A stretch of 42,680 nt of DNA, taken from the NCBI GenBank assembly GCA_015233045.1, contig JADFYL010000006.1, forward strand, positions 1 to 42,680, given 5' to 3'. Origin of the DNA: Nitrospirota bacterium (GTDB lineage Bacteria; Nitrospirota; Thermodesulfovibrionia; Thermodesulfovibrionales; Magnetobacteriaceae). The first letter of the stretch is position 1; every line of letters starts with the position of its first letter. The notes under the pieces were generated by a model, which saw nothing but the letters and a program-made list of their open reading frames with translations, ran no database searches and was not told where the DNA came from. Positions 1 to 7,805 of the stretch are shown piece by piece. The position numbers and the translations under genes are program-made.

Positions 1-2
1 TG

Positions 3-473
3 CTTCAGGGTGCGCGCCTTACGGCATGGGAGCTGATGCAGGACAACATACCCGTTACGCTGATACCTGATAACGCAGCCGGAGAGCTTATGAGAAGGGG
101 CGAGATAGACCTCTGCATCGTTGGCACGGACAGGACGGTGAGAAACGGCGATGTTGCCAATAAGATAGGGACTTATTCTGTGGCTGTGCTGGCAAAGGAA
201 CACGGCATACCGTTTTACGTTGCGGCTCCACTAAGCAGCATAGACTTTACGCTTTCCACGGGTGGTCAGATACCCATTGAGGAGCGTTCATCAGATGAGG
301 TAACGAATATCTTTGGCCGATGCGAAATTGCCCCTAAGGGTGTAGCCGTTAGAAACATAGCCTTTGACGTAACGCCGGCCAAATATATAACATTGATACT
401 GACAGAAAAGGGCGCGTTTAAGCCCGAAGATATTCATACGCTGGCGCCAAAAGGCCAAAAAGGTAAGACATGA
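3..473 (+). CDS. mtnA: S-methyl-5-thioribose-1-phosphate isomerase, C-terminal part (5' end outside window)
   Basis: The reading frame is open from the first bases of the window and starts mid-protein with the conserved stretch [11 protein letters not shown], so the start codon lies upstream. MtnA interconverts methylthioribose-1-P and methylthioribulose-1-P in methionine salvage. The family block [18 protein letters not shown] contains the catalytic Asp (usually GADRI/GADAV; here GTDRT). It is followed by the [12 protein letters not shown] segment and the [10 protein letters not shown] motif that precedes the C-terminus. The stop overlaps the start of the downstream prenyl synthase by ATGA, indicating translational coupling. 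The catalytic Cys region is off-window. Identification is secure from motif order; only about 156 residues are visible. Confidence 0.93.
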   Translation, partial: LQGARLTAWELMQDNIPVTLIPDNAAGELMRRGEIDLCIVGTDRTVRNGDVANKIGTYSVAVLAKEHGIPFYVAAPLSSIDFTLSTGGQIPIEERSSDEVTNIFGRCEIAPKGVAVRNIAFDVTPAKYITLILTEKGAFKPEDIHTLAPKGQKGKT

Positions 474-1480
474 TGAATGCCGAGGGCATATTCAGGTACT
501 ATGAAAAGGATTTGAGGCGTGTAGAGGGCGAAATTGCGAAGATATTCAGCAGCGATGTAGTGGTTATCCCTGACATAGGCAGACACCTTATTGGAGGCGG
601 GGGAAAGAGGCTTCGTCCGATGTATCTGCTGATGTCCGCCGCACTATCGGGCTACGGTGGGGATGGCAGGTATGTCTTTGCCGGCGTAATAGAGACTATA
701 CACGCGGCCTCGCTCCTTCATGACGATGTGGTAGATGGGGCTGGGGTAAGACGCGGCAAGCCCACCTCTCATTCGATATGGGGGACACAGGTCGTTATCT
801 TAGTAGGTGATTATCTCTATGCCAACTCACTTAGAATGGCCGTAAGCCAGCAGAATTTAAAGACAATGGAGGCTATTTCATACGCTGTTGCGAAGATGTC
901 CGAGGGCGAGATACTACAGTTACAAAAAATCGCGGACCCTGAAATAACCGAAGCGGACTATGTGCGAATAGTTGAGTCCAAGACCGGCGCCCTGATTTCA
1001 GCCTCATGCAAGATAGGGGCTATATTGGGCGGCCTTTCGGAGGAAAAAATCAATGCCATGGCAAGCTACGGCCTGAAGAGCGGGACAGTCTTTCAAATAT
1101 ACGACGATATACTGGATTTTAAGGCGGACGAGGAGAATCTCGGCAAAAAACTCGGCAGGGACCTCCACGAGGGGAAGATAACCCTTCCGCTTATCTACCT
1201 CCTGAAATCAGCAAATGCGCAGGAACGGCAAGAGCTTACCTCCATTATTGATTCAACATCGGACGAGGACATGCCGGACAAGGAAAAAGACGGGCAGATT
1301 GAAAGTGATTTGAAAAAGGTGCTGGCACTGTTCAAAAAATATGACGTAATCGAAAAGACGATGGATAAGGCAAAAGAAATAGTGGCAGAGGCTAAGGCTG
1401 AGCTGTCGGCGTTTGACGATTGCAAGGAGAAAGACGCCCTTATTGTTATGGCAGAGTACGCCTTAAGCAGAGACAAGTAA
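470..1480 (+). CDS. trans-polyprenyl diphosphate synthase (IspB/HepT-like)
   Basis: This 336-aa protein has all the landmarks of the all-trans isoprenyl diphosphate synthases. GGGKRLRP is at residues 43-50, the first aspartate-rich motif DDVVD at 85-89 (preceded by LLH), the KTGAL segment at about 171-175, and the second aspartate-rich motif DDILD at 212-216. These enzymes condense IPP onto allylic diphosphates; the length fits octaprenyl/heptaprenyl-type synthases making quinone side chains. Residues around 257-275 form a charged Asp/Glu/Lys-rich insertion ([12 protein letters not shown]) unusual for the family. The start overlaps the mtnA stop (ATGA). Two adjacent ATG codons are possible. 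Chain length of the product cannot be read from the sequence with confidence. Confidence 0.93.
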   Translation: MMNAEGIFRYYEKDLRRVEGEIAKIFSSDVVVIPDIGRHLIGGGGKRLRPMYLLMSAALSGYGGDGRYVFAGVIETIHAASLLHDDVVDGAGVRRGKPTSHSIWGTQVVILVGDYLYANSLRMAVSQQNLKTMEAISYAVAKMSEGEILQLQKIADPEITEADYVRIVESKTGALISASCKIGAILGGLSEEKINAMASYGLKSGTVFQIYDDILDFKADEENLGKKLGRDLHEGKITLPLIYLLKSANAQERQELTSIIDSTSDEDMPDKEKDGQIESDLKKVLALFKKYDVIEKTMDKAKEIVAEAKAELSAFDDCKEKDALIVMAEYALSRDK

Positions 1481-1506
1481 TAACTGAAATGGGGGAAGCC
1501 GGACAT

Positions 1507-2031
1507 ATGGAAACGCCTCTAAGCCCCTTGACGCGCCTCGCGCGGGAGGCTGTGGAGTCTTACGTCAGACGGCGAGAGGTTGTCTGCCCGCCGGTTGACC
1601 CAGCTCAAGGTGAGCTGAAGGAGCGGGCGGGGGTTTTTGTATCTTTAAAAATAAAAGGACGTCTGCGGGGCTGCATAGGAACCTTTGCCCCAACAACAGA
1701 AAACGCGGCGGCCGAGATAATAAGAAACGCCATAGCAGCCGCCACAGAGGACCCGCGTTTTTCACCCGTTTCACCCGATGAACTCAGCGAAATAACGTAT
1801 TCGGTAGATATGCTCTCACCACCGGAGAAGGTTAACGATATCTCCGAGCTTGACTGTAATAAATACGGCGTAATCGTTACGCAAGGCCATAGGAGGGGGT
1901 TGCTCCTTCCGGCACTGGAAGGTGTGAACACAGTGGATGAGCAATTACAAATCACTAAGGCAAAGGCGGGTATTCATCCAGAGGACAACAATGTCGAAAT
2001 ACTTAGGTTTGAGGTAAGGAGATTTAAATGA
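1507..2031 (+). CDS. AMMECR1-domain protein (AmmeMemoRadiSam system protein A-like)
   Basis: The frame is open from 1420, but the ATG at 1507 is preferred: GGGGGAAG lies 8 bases upstream, and the protein then begins METPLSPLTRLAREAVESYV as in the family, without overlapping the prenyl synthase. The AMMECR1 hallmark GRLRGCIGTF is at about 51-60, followed by AIAAATEDPRF, the beta-strand EITYSVDMLSPPE, and the glycine-rich RGLLLPALEG. AMMECR1 proteins often occur with a MEMO protein and a radical SAM enzyme; the biochemical role is still unclear. Here the usual MEMO partner is not adjacent, although a radical SAM gene begins 0.56 kb downstream. An alternative start is ATG 1489. The product is about 174 aa, normal for the domain. 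Confidence 0.9.
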   Translation: METPLSPLTRLAREAVESYVRRREVVCPPVDPAQGELKERAGVFVSLKIKGRLRGCIGTFAPTTENAAAEIIRNAIAAATEDPRFSPVSPDELSEITYSVDMLSPPEKVNDISELDCNKYGVIVTQGHRRGLLLPALEGVNTVDEQLQITKAKAGIHPEDNNVEILRFEVRRFK

Positions 2032-2297
2032 GCGAGAAGACAAAGTTGGAACTCGATCTGGAAAGAATAAAGAAACCAAGTCAAAAGGAGCCCGGCCATG
2101 GGAAAATCCTTAAAGACCTCCCCCTTATAATATTAATAATGGCGATGCTCACCGGATGGTTTCTCCTTATAGTCGAGCGTGTCAACCACAATGCGACGAA
2201 AAGCCAGCTCACCGCAATAAACGCCAAATATGAGGAGCTGAAATCGAAAACCGACAACACAACCAAAGACCATACGCCGGTGAAGAAAAGCCATTGA
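2028..2297 (+). CDS. small single-pass membrane protein, unknown function
   Basis: This 89-aa protein starts within the stop of the AMMECR1 gene (ATGA overlap), with AAGGAGATTTAA just upstream. It has a charged Lys/Glu-rich N-terminus of about 30 residues, one hydrophobic segment (LPLIILIMAMLTGWFLLIV, about 31-49) and a Lys/Glu/Thr-rich C-terminal tail with helical, possibly coiled-coil character (LTAINAKYEELKSKTDN). The topology is reminiscent of small FtsB/FtsL-like or energy-transduction accessory proteins, but no diagnostic motif is present, so no function is assigned. It is the last gene of the operon that begins with mtnA. Confidence 0.75.
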   Translation: MSEKTKLELDLERIKKPSQKEPGHGKILKDLPLIILIMAMLTGWFLLIVERVNHNATKSQLTAINAKYEELKSKTDNTTKDHTPVKKSH

Positions 2298-2593
2298 CTC
2301 CATTCAGAATACACGGTAAATTTGTTCTCCATCATAAGTAAGTGGTAGTCCCTTAGTTTGCTGCCATCCTTGTCCCTTTCTGTCATTCCGGCTTGTCCAG
2401 AATCGTCCCTTAAACCTATCAGTTGAATTATGACATAGGGAAAAAATAATATATAGGATGAGGAGTTACGGCAAAAAAGAGAAGAAGGAGAACTGATTGC
2501 ACAGGCAATTTCCGCCTAATTTTTCTAATGCGATTGCCCTGAAACATCCATTTTTTATCAAAAACAGAGCTGTCAATTTGTTATAATACGTCT
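2298..2593 (+). other. intergenic region with REP-like hairpin and a possible leader
   Basis: No convincing standard gene is present. It contains an imperfect hairpin at 2385-2403 (ATTCCGG / CCAGAAT arms, loop CTTGT), of the kind often dispersed between bacterial genes. A possible promoter TTGAAT-N18-TAATAT lies near 2424-2453. A purine-rich AAGGAG near 2487 precedes a TTG-initiated 29-codon frame (2498 onward) that I do not regard as proven. Bases 2501-2541 hold an inverted repeat (CAGGCAAT / ATTGCCCTG, one bulge). The segment ends with the extended -10 element of the next gene. Confidence 0.5.
2579..2587 (+). promoter_or_regulatory. extended -10 promoter element, leaderless configuration
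   Basis: TGTTATAAT is a perfect extended -10 (TGn-TATAAT). It ends 6 bases before the GTG start at 2594, so the expected transcription start coincides with the start codon. No good -35 and no Shine-Dalgarno is seen. Confidence 0.6.
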
Positions 2594-3664
2594 GTGCATA
2601 AAACCGCCGGAGATATAAGGCTTCCCATTAGAAGGCTTCACATTGAGCTTACAAATGTCTGCGATTTCTCGTGCGAGTTTTGTCCGGATTCAATTATGAA
2701 AAGAAGGCGGGGCGCTATGTCTTTTGAAATGCTCAAGTCCATTTTAGACGCGGCCCCGGGGATTGCCTCGCTTTGCTTGTTTCACGTAATGGGGGAGCCG
2801 ACTCTTTACCCCCGCCTCACCGACGCGGTGGCCTATGCCTCGAAATCAGGGCTCGACGTGTGCGTTACCACAAATGGAAACAGGATGGATGTTCATTTAA
2901 TGGACGCCCTTTACGCCGCCGGGGTTAAGGAAATCATCATATCTCTTCAAACACCCGACGAGAACTCCTTTAATCTACGAGGGGCTAAGGGGCTTACTTT
3001 CTCCAGTTACGCGGCAAACGTTACGCTTCTTGCCAGAACCTTCCTTATGGATGGCCTTACCATGGCACATCCCGAGGCACGCCTTACGGTGAGCTTTCTG
3101 TCTTCGCCCCTGAGGAGGCTGATAATCCCTGTTGCCAGCAGTGTCAGCATTGCCGACACATCCGCCGCCCTTGCCCGCTATCTTTCACACTGGGCGGAGG
3201 CCGTGCTTAAGGATTCCCCGCATGAGGGACGCCTGCGGGACGTGAATAAAGAAATTAAAAGGGCGCGAGCCTATAAAAAGAACTCCATACATCTGGCCAA
3301 AAATCTTTTTTTTACCACCCGCATTGCCGGTGACTGGAGAAAACCGGATGGTGAGAAGGTAGTGGGCGCGCGTATTGGCTATTGTCCTGGCATTGTGGAT
3401 AATTTTGGCATACTTTATAACGGCGACTATGTGTTCTGCTGTGCCGACTATGACGGGGCAACGACAACGGCCAATTTCAACGACATGGCAATCATGGATT
3501 ACCTGAACAGCGGGTTGGTTCAGGAAACAGTGAGGGCCTTTAGGCGCTTCTCCGTAATAAATCCATACTGCCGCAGGTGTTTAGGGGATAAATCTTTTCT
3601 CAATTCAATTGTAAAACAGGTCGGCTCTATATTATACTTTAAGGTAGCGGGGCGGCTCCACTAA
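2594..3664 (+). CDS. radical SAM / SPASM-domain protein
   Basis: This 356-aa protein has the radical SAM cluster motif C23-x3-C27-x2-C30 (CDFSCEFC) directly after an N-terminal strand. It also has the GEPTLYP SAM-binding 'GGE-like' segment and a C-terminal cysteine-rich SPASM-type region (YCPG, YVFCCADYDG, NPYCRRCLGDKSF) expected to hold auxiliary [4Fe-4S] clusters. SPASM enzymes modify peptides or other substrates by radical chemistry. No precursor peptide was found nearby, and similar enzymes occur in surface-glycan loci, so the substrate is unknown. The start is GTG: no upstream alternative exists after the in-frame stop at 2540-2542, and the next ATG would remove the cluster motif. It probably starts at or near the mRNA 5' end. 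Confidence 0.88.
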   Translation: MHKTAGDIRLPIRRLHIELTNVCDFSCEFCPDSIMKRRRGAMSFEMLKSILDAAPGIASLCLFHVMGEPTLYPRLTDAVAYASKSGLDVCVTTNGNRMDVHLMDALYAAGVKEIIISLQTPDENSFNLRGAKGLTFSSYAANVTLLARTFLMDGLTMAHPEARLTVSFLSSPLRRLIIPVASSVSIADTSAALARYLSHWAEAVLKDSPHEGRLRDVNKEIKRARAYKKNSIHLAKNLFFTTRIAGDWRKPDGEKVVGARIGYCPGIVDNFGILYNGDYVFCCADYDGATTTANFNDMAIMDYLNSGLVQETVRAFRRFSVINPYCRRCLGDKSFLNSIVKQVGSILYFKVAGRLH

Positions 3665-3701
3665 ATTGACTAGTGCAAAATAGTAAAACGGAGGGAAGTT
3701 T

Positions 3702-4277
3702 ATGAAAAGAACGGCTGTTGTAAACGCCGCGGCGGTCTTTGCCTTCGCAGCATTGGTTTTGCTGTTGTGTGGGCGAGGGATTGCCGCGGATGCCGACTAT
3801 TACGCGCGGTGTAATCTGAAGGTCTTAAAGGGCAACAAGGTAACATGGCTGAACTGGCAGGCCTCCCCTACGTTTATACCCGCCGGTACGAAGCTGAAGG
3901 TGTCAAAAAGCGGCGCGAAGGCAACACTGACAGACCCGGCGGGGGAGCAATACACGCTTGACATTGGCAGTGCCGGAGAAAAATATCTTGAAAAATTCGT
4001 CACTCAAAAGCCGCTGAACATTGATAAGTATCCCAAAGACGTACAGGAGGGCATCAGGGAGGCGGTTGCGAGGTTAGGCATGACAAAAGAACAGGTGTAC
4101 ATCGCAATGGGCCCACCCGTAAAGCTCCTCAGCGGTGACACAGAGACAACGACCTATGAACAGATAATGGGATCTAATAACTGGATATATGCCAGACGCC
4201 GAATGGGTAAAAATATCGGCGTAGAATTTGACCCGTCAACCGGCAAGGTAATACGAACCGAGGGAATCTGGCGGTAA
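3702..4277 (+). CDS. exported protein with BamE/OmlA (SmpA)-like C-terminal domain
   Basis: This 191-aa protein is preceded by GGAGGGAAG 8 bases before the ATG. The N-terminus is a signal peptide (KR, then a hydrophobic stretch AAAVFAFAALVLLLCGRGIAA), with probable cleavage after IAA-DA. The middle part is beta-rich and describes binding of a small charged domain (LKVLKGNKVTWLNWQASPTF). Residues about 129-191 match the BamE/OmlA fold pattern: GMTKEQVYIAMGPPVKL, then a tyrosine/tryptophan strand (WIYARRR) and IGVEFDPSTGKV. It probably acts in the periplasm or at the outer membrane, but there is no lipobox. It sits between two radical SAM genes and precedes the second by 18 bases. Confidence 0.75.
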   Translation: MKRTAVVNAAAVFAFAALVLLLCGRGIAADADYYARCNLKVLKGNKVTWLNWQASPTFIPAGTKLKVSKSGAKATLTDPAGEQYTLDIGSAGEKYLEKFVTQKPLNIDKYPKDVQEGIREAVARLGMTKEQVYIAMGPPVKLLSGDTETTTYEQIMGSNNWIYARRRMGKNIGVEFDPSTGKVIRTEGIWR

Positions 4278-4295
4278 CGCTGAGGAGATTTACAA

Positions 4296-5645
4296 ATGAA
4301 ACTAACGCTGATATCTCCGCTTGCCTCTAAGAGCCTGTTAGGGGGGGATTTCTTCTTTCGCCTGCCGAGCCTGGGACTGTTAAAGGTAGCCGCCGCCACA
4401 CCCCCTGAGTGGGAAGTCAGTATTATTGATGAGAAGGCGGAGCGTCTGCCTGATGACATAGACGCTGACCTTGTCGGGATTACGGCGATGACACCGGCGG
4501 TAAAGAGGGGCTACGAGATAGCCGACACCCTCCGCTCAAAAGGCAAGACTGTGGTAATGGGGGGTATGCACGCCTCAAAACTGCCGCAGGAGGCGCTCAA
4601 TCATGTTGACGCTGTCGTCATTGGGGAGGCCGAGGGCATATGGCCGCGGCTCCTTACTGATTTCAAGCGCGGCTCTCTAAAAAAGATATACCAGCACGAA
4701 AACGGTTATCCTGCCCTGGACAAGCTATCAATTGTGAACTGGAACCTCTACAAGGGCAAGAGATACCTGCCCGTACATTTTGTTGAGACCACGCGCGGCT
4801 GCCCGTTTAACTGCGAGTTCTGCTCTGTGACAAGCTCCTTCGGCGGGCGGTTCAGAAACAGGCCGGTTGACGAGGTGGAGCGTGAGATTCAGTCATTAAA
4901 ACCATTTGAACAGCGGTTTATCTTAAAAAACACGGTATTCTTTGTTGACGACAACATAATCGGCAACCGCGCCCACGCCAAAGAGATGCTTACGCGTATA
5001 AAGCCTTACAATTTGAAGTGGCTGGGCCAGGCCTCAAGCAACATCGCCAAAGACGCCGAGCTGCTTAAACTCTGCAAAGATAGCGGCTGCATGGGCCTGC
5101 TTGTGGGATTTGAATCGCTGTCAAAAGCCAATCTCTCAAAAATGGGCAAGGGGTTTAACAAACCGGACGACTATGTCGAAATCGTGAAAAGGTTCCATGA
5201 GCATGGGCTTGGTATAGACGGGGCATTTGTCTTCGGTTTTGATGACGACGACGAGGACGTGTTTGACCGGACAATTGAGTTCACCATCAGGGCCAAACTT
5301 GACGTCTGTTATTTCTCTATCCTGACCCCGTACCCCGGCACGAGGCTCTATGAGCAAATGGAGGCGGAGGGCAGGATTATAGAGAGGGACTGGTCATACT
5401 ACAATACGAATAACGTGGTCTTTAAGCCCAAACTGCTGTCGCCGCAAAGGCTCTTATCCGGCTACTATAAGGCGCTTAAGGAGGCATATTCGTATCCAAA
5501 TATTGTCAGGCGGCTCTGGGGCAATGGTTCGTACAAGAATTTCTTTTATCCAATGAACTTTGGTTTCCGGCAATCAATAAATAAGACCACAAGGCGCGGG
5601 CAGGATTTTAACGTGCCAGAAAATATAAAGAACGTGGGGGGATAA
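4296..5645 (+). CDS. B12-binding-domain radical SAM protein
   Basis: This 449-aa protein starts at an ATG with GAGGAG 8 bases upstream. Residues 1-130 form a Rossmann-like cobalamin-binding domain (DLVGITAMTPAVKRGYEIA, VVMGGMHASKLPQEAL, VVIGEAEGIW). The radical SAM core follows, with C169-x3-C173-x2-C176 (GCPFNCEFC), VFFVDDNIIGN, GLLVGFESL, and DGAFVFGFDDDD. These are the signatures of class B methyltransferases and related anaerobic cyclases. The B12 domain lacks a clear DxHxxG motif, so base-off cobalamin binding by His is uncertain. The tail after residue about 380 is basic and aromatic. It lies in tandem with an ATP-grasp gene (7-base gap), suggesting a shared pathway. Confidence 0.88.
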   Translation: MKLTLISPLASKSLLGGDFFFRLPSLGLLKVAAATPPEWEVSIIDEKAERLPDDIDADLVGITAMTPAVKRGYEIADTLRSKGKTVVMGGMHASKLPQEALNHVDAVVIGEAEGIWPRLLTDFKRGSLKKIYQHENGYPALDKLSIVNWNLYKGKRYLPVHFVETTRGCPFNCEFCSVTSSFGGRFRNRPVDEVEREIQSLKPFEQRFILKNTVFFVDDNIIGNRAHAKEMLTRIKPYNLKWLGQASSNIAKDAELLKLCKDSGCMGLLVGFESLSKANLSKMGKGFNKPDDYVEIVKRFHEHGLGIDGAFVFGFDDDDEDVFDRTIEFTIRAKLDVCYFSILTPYPGTRLYEQMEAEGRIIERDWSYYNTNNVVFKPKLLSPQRLLSGYYKALKEAYSYPNIVRRLWGNGSYKNFFYPMNFGFRQSINKTTRRGQDFNVPENIKNVGG

Positions 5646-5652
5646 AGCCCAT

Positions 5653-6813
5653 ATGAGCCGTGTGCTGATTCTTGACGGGCTGTGGAACAAGACGCTTGCC
5701 GCCGTGAGGTCACTTGGCAGGAGGGGTTTTTATGTGGCCGCAGGAGAATGGACGCGTTTCGCAACGGCGCTGTTTTCAAACTATTGCGGCAAACGGTTAA
5801 TCTACCCATCGCCAAAGGAGAGGCCGGCAATGTTTCTTGATTGGCTTGAGGACGAACTAAAAAAGAACGAATATGATGTACTGATGCCGATGGAGTTTCT
5901 GACACAGACACTGGTAACGTCGCAGAGGGAGCGGCTTTCTAAGTATTGCCGCATCCCGTTTGCCGATGTTTCTCTGGCGTTGAGGCTTCATAACAAGGCA
6001 TTTCTGATGAAATATGCCCGTGAAAAGGGCTTTGACATCCCAAAGACGCATATTGTTGACGATTTAGGCCAGTTGCCTGCCCTTGCCGGAGAGCTGCCCT
6101 TCCCTGTTGTCATAAAGCCACAGATGAGCTCAGGGGCAAGGGGAATCCGGTATGTCAATAGGAAGGAGGATTTCGTAAAGCAATACAAAAAGGTGCACAG
6201 GCAATACGAATTCCCCATTGTACAGGAGCGAATCCCCGATGGAGGCGACGCCATAGGCGTGTGCCTGCTCCTTAACAACGACTCAGAGGTGAGGGCGTCG
6301 TTTGTCTATAAGCGGCTGAGGGAGTACCCCATCAGGGGCGGGCCAAGCACGCTAAGGGCAAGCATAAAGAGAGACGACGTAAGATACATTGCCGAGTCCC
6401 TGTTGAGGTATTTCAAGTGGACAGGCGTTGCACACATAGAGTTCAAGGTTGACCCAAGAGATGGTACGCCTAAGCTGCTTGAGATAAATCCGCGTTTTTG
6501 GGGCTCGTTACAGCTTGCAATCAACTCAGGCGTAGATTTCCCCTATTTATTGTATAAATTAGCCATGGACGGCGACATAGACCCGGTAACCGAATACAAG
6601 ACTGGCGTGATGTGCAGGTGGATTATCCCAGGCGATTTGCTTCATTTCATAATGAATCCCAATAGATTTAACATGACTCCGGGCTTTTTCGACATGACAA
6701 TAAAGGACGACCTTTTTTCCCTTAGAGACCCCATGCCGGTAATAGGCCGGCTGTCATCGGCGTTAACACTCCTGTACAATAAAGAGATGCAGGACCTGTT
6801 TCTGCGCCGGTGA
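5653..6813 (+). CDS. ATP-grasp domain protein
   Basis: This 386-aa protein has the ATP-grasp architecture. An N-terminal pre-grasp domain (VLILDGLWNKTLAAVRSLGRRG) is followed by the ATP-binding half (FPVVIKPQMSSGARGIRYV, about 148-168; VQERIPDGGDAIGV) and the metal-binding end (HIEFKVDPRDGTPKLLEINPRFWGSL, about 262-287). The E-x-N-P-R motif that coordinates Mg is intact. Such enzymes ligate a carboxylate to an amine or thiol via acyl-phosphate. Similarity to carbamoyl-phosphate-synthase-like ATP-grasp proteins found in exopolysaccharide and PEP-CTERM-type loci suggests a role in modifying a glycan or small molecule. No strong Shine-Dalgarno is visible, so it is probably translated by coupling to the gene before it. 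Confidence 0.86.
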   Translation: MSRVLILDGLWNKTLAAVRSLGRRGFYVAAGEWTRFATALFSNYCGKRLIYPSPKERPAMFLDWLEDELKKNEYDVLMPMEFLTQTLVTSQRERLSKYCRIPFADVSLALRLHNKAFLMKYAREKGFDIPKTHIVDDLGQLPALAGELPFPVVIKPQMSSGARGIRYVNRKEDFVKQYKKVHRQYEFPIVQERIPDGGDAIGVCLLLNNDSEVRASFVYKRLREYPIRGGPSTLRASIKRDDVRYIAESLLRYFKWTGVAHIEFKVDPRDGTPKLLEINPRFWGSLQLAINSGVDFPYLLYKLAMDGDIDPVTEYKTGVMCRWIIPGDLLHFIMNPNRFNMTPGFFDMTIKDDLFSLRDPMPVIGRLSSALTLLYNKEMQDLFLRR

Positions 6814-6817
6814 GGCC

Positions 6818-7654
6818 ATGCGCCCAACAATAAACGCCTTTACTGTGGACCTCGAGGACTGGTACCATGTCTGCGGCGTGGACGCCTGTTCTGATCCCGC
6901 GACATGGGCATCCTACGAACGCCGCGTCACTGGAAACACAGAAAAAATTCTCTCCCTTTTGAGAAACTACGGCGTAAAGGCCACTTTTTTCGTACTTGGC
7001 TACATAGCGGCCAACGAACCAGCCCTGATAAAGGAAATAGCTGACGAAGGACATGAGCTGGCAACACATGGGTTTTTCCACCGGCGTGTATATGAGATGT
7101 CAGAAACGGAGTTCGACGCCGACATCGGACGCTCCATAGAGGCAATATCGTTTGTTACAAAGAGTCGCGTGCTTGGGTTTCGCGCCCCTGAGTGGTCAAT
7201 TCGCAGGGAGAACTTTTGGGCGTTTGATGTGCTGAGAAGACACGGCATCGAGTATGACTCAAGCCTTGTGCCTATGTCTTTTATGGGTTGGCGCACCTAT
7301 CCGCGCCTGCCCGTTAAACTTCAGACCAGATACGGTGAGATAGTGGAATTTCCACTGACAACCGCGAGATTATTCCACGAAAACGTGCCCTTTTCGGGCG
7401 GACTGCCTCTTCGTATAGCACCATATTTTTATGTGCTGTCGAAAATTCAGAGGATGAACCGCCAGGGCATTCCGGCGGTAGTCTATGTTCATCCATGGGA
7501 GTTTGATACAGAGCAGCCAAGGCTTGCCCTGCCGCTTAGCAGGAGGTTCATGCACTATTTCAACATAGGCGTTACTGGCGGGAAGGTAGAGGGATTATTA
7601 AAGCGCCTGCCATTTGCCCCTATGAAAGACGTCGTCACGGCATATTTTTCCTGA
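6818..7654 (+). CDS. polysaccharide deacetylase, PEP-CTERM/XrtA-locus type
   Basis: This 278-aa protein begins INAFTVDLEDWYHVCGVD, the signature of the polysaccharide deacetylases found in exosortase/PEP-CTERM exopolysaccharide loci. The NodB-type metal site is visible: the Asp of VDLED, and the HELATHGFFHRRVYEM His pair (about 87-102). RAPEWSI and the C-terminal YVHPWEFD follow, with catalytic His in the last. It removes N-acetyl (or other acyl) groups from a glycan. There is no signal peptide, so it is probably cytoplasmic. It follows the ATP-grasp gene by 4 bases. No exosortase or PEP-CTERM protein is present in this window, so the link to that system rests on family resemblance alone. Confidence 0.9.
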   Translation: MRPTINAFTVDLEDWYHVCGVDACSDPATWASYERRVTGNTEKILSLLRNYGVKATFFVLGYIAANEPALIKEIADEGHELATHGFFHRRVYEMSETEFDADIGRSIEAISFVTKSRVLGFRAPEWSIRRENFWAFDVLRRHGIEYDSSLVPMSFMGWRTYPRLPVKLQTRYGEIVEFPLTTARLFHENVPFSGGLPLRIAPYFYVLSKIQRMNRQGIPAVVYVHPWEFDTEQPRLALPLSRRFMHYFNIGVTGGKVEGLLKRLPFAPMKDVVTAYFS

Positions 7655-7686
7655 CAGGAAATTTTTCTGAATTTACGGAAATAATG

Positions 7687-7717
7687 TTGACTTTTTGGGG
7701 GGAAATGTATTTAATAT
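7687..7717 (+). promoter_or_regulatory. candidate sigma-70 promoter for the TPR/FecR/OmpH operon
   Basis: TTGACT at 7687-7692 is followed by an AT-rich stretch with TTAATA/TAATAT at 7711-7717 (18-19 base spacer). It lies in the 151-base gap after the deacetylase gene and about 90 bases before the next start. Confidence 0.45.
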
Positions 7718-7805
7718 ATAAGTCCTGATAAACGTACGCGATGGGGGATATTATAGCGGTTATGATATTAAGTATGGGCGTCAAGAGGGTTAAAGAGGGG
7801 GTCAA

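Noticed and set aside
2498-2587. TTG-initiated 29-codon frame with AAGGAG upstream
   Set aside because: Rare start, no recognisable product, and it runs into the extended -10 of the next gene; evidence too thin for a gene call.
3665-3701. Precursor peptide for the SPASM radical SAM enzyme
   Set aside because: The gap is only 37 bases and no short Cys-, Gly- or Ser-rich frame with a ribosome-binding site was found on either side.
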